Source: Camarhynchus parvulus
Taxonomy: Eukaryota > Chordata > Aves > Passeriformes > Thraupidae
Assembly (NCBI RefSeq): GCF_901933205.1
Contig: NC_044600.1
Coordinates: 9,028,501-9,092,500, forward strand
Direction: 5' to 3'
Length of the DNA: 64,000 bases
A program made the translations under genes and the position numbers. Shown in pieces: positions 63,601 through 64,000 of this stretch (the stretch's first letter is position 1; every line of letters begins with the position of its first letter). The notes beneath the pieces were generated by a model. The model saw only the letters and a list, made by a program, of their open reading frames with translations, had not been told where the DNA came from and searched no databases.

Positions 63601-64000
63601 ATTGCACTTTCCTGTTCCTCGCCTAAGTCCACCAAAGCAGCACCTCAGAGGTGAAGCCTCTCATATCCTGGGGAAATGAGGTAGCTGTTTTGATCTCAAA
63701 ATACTTCTTGTCCTATCTGGGCTGTCAGTAACAGGAACTTGTGGTAATAATAGTCTGTGAGTGCCCAGTTAAATGATGTCCTATCTCAGAGGGCACAGGA
63801 GCACCCTAAGGTGTGGAGCTAGAACATGAGCATACACATCATTGGCAGGTTAGAAGAATTTGCTATTATCTCTCTTTGATAACATATATTCTGTACTGTT
63901 AGACACATTTTGTGACACTTCACTTGCAAAAACAGTAGGTGTCTGTTCTCAGGAAAGTTTCTTTGGATCCAGTGTGGGAAGTCCTCTAGACTTACAGGAC
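60661..64000. other. Unique DNA without a recognisable gene
   Basis: Frames are at most 90 codons and overlap on both strands. No repeat family, RNA gene or splice-flanked exon was recognised. Apart from the competing hairpins at 63303-63329 and T-runs near 62999-63007 and 63260-63269, I see nothing specific. The region to the window edge gives no sign of an approaching gene. Confidence 0.55.
63303..63329. repeat. Two overlapping, mutually exclusive short hairpins
   Basis: AGTAACAT (63303-63310) can pair with ATGTTACT (63315-63322) around GGAG. Alternatively AACATGGAG (63306-63314) can pair with CTCCATGTT (63321-63329) around ATGTTA. Both stems are perfect. The arrangement comes from alternating direct and inverted copies of a CCATG/AGTAAC word pair (63295-63336). 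It is probably a local inverted duplication. Confidence 0.7.

Noticed and set aside
1..64000. CRISPR arrays, tRNA or rRNA genes, bacterial-type operons, prophage
   Set aside because: No regularly spaced direct repeats, no tRNA-like cloverleaf that I could read, and no ribosome-binding-site-linked gene series. The repeats identify the DNA as avian.

Overview
This window looks like nuclear DNA from a bird, most likely a songbird. The evidence is its repeats. There are three CR1 LINE remnants: an ORF2-derived piece, a 3' untranslated piece, and a terminal tail with the octamer CACAGAAT. There are also three LTR pieces whose motifs I recognise from memory as avian, mainly passerine, endogenous retrovirus families. 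Outside these the DNA is AT-leaning and CpG-poor, with no operon-like gene packing, no tRNA or rRNA genes and no CRISPR arrays. I found no intact gene that I can identify. The window reads as intergenic DNA or the inside of a very large intron.

Layout. 1-7294: unique AT-leaning sequence without a recognisable gene. 7295-7568: decayed CR1 on the plus strand, with the ORF2 C-terminal reading frame still legible. 7569-19571: unique sequence, with one possible 51-nt exon at 19444-19494. 19572 to about 20700: a diverged LTR-type element on the plus strand. It is split by an unusually GC- and CpG-rich insert (about 19845-20241) whose 3' end translates as the N-terminus of a GCK-IV kinase (TNIK/MINK1/MAP4K4 group), broken by a frameshift. 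20701-42372: a long unique stretch with short palindromes, low-complexity runs and a cluster of POU-octamer motifs near 37.3 kb. 42373-42550: CR1 3' region, minus strand. 42551-51151: unique sequence, with a 20-bp hairpin at 44991-45040. 51152-51696: a nearly full-length solo LTR, plus strand. 55030 to about 55280: the 3' end of another LTR, minus strand, probably of the same family as the 19.6-kb element. 59362-59395: CR1 3' tail, minus strand. 60047-60660: protein-like sequence in shifting frames, unidentified. 60661-64000: unique sequence.

The features do not form a pathway. Most of what can be read is a record of retroelement insertion and decay. The most notable object is the kinase 5'-end fragment embedded in the LTR element at 19.6-20.7 kb. 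I see no evidence of a new defence, mobile or biosynthetic system. Repeat family assignments rest on remembered consensus motifs and were not checked by a database search.
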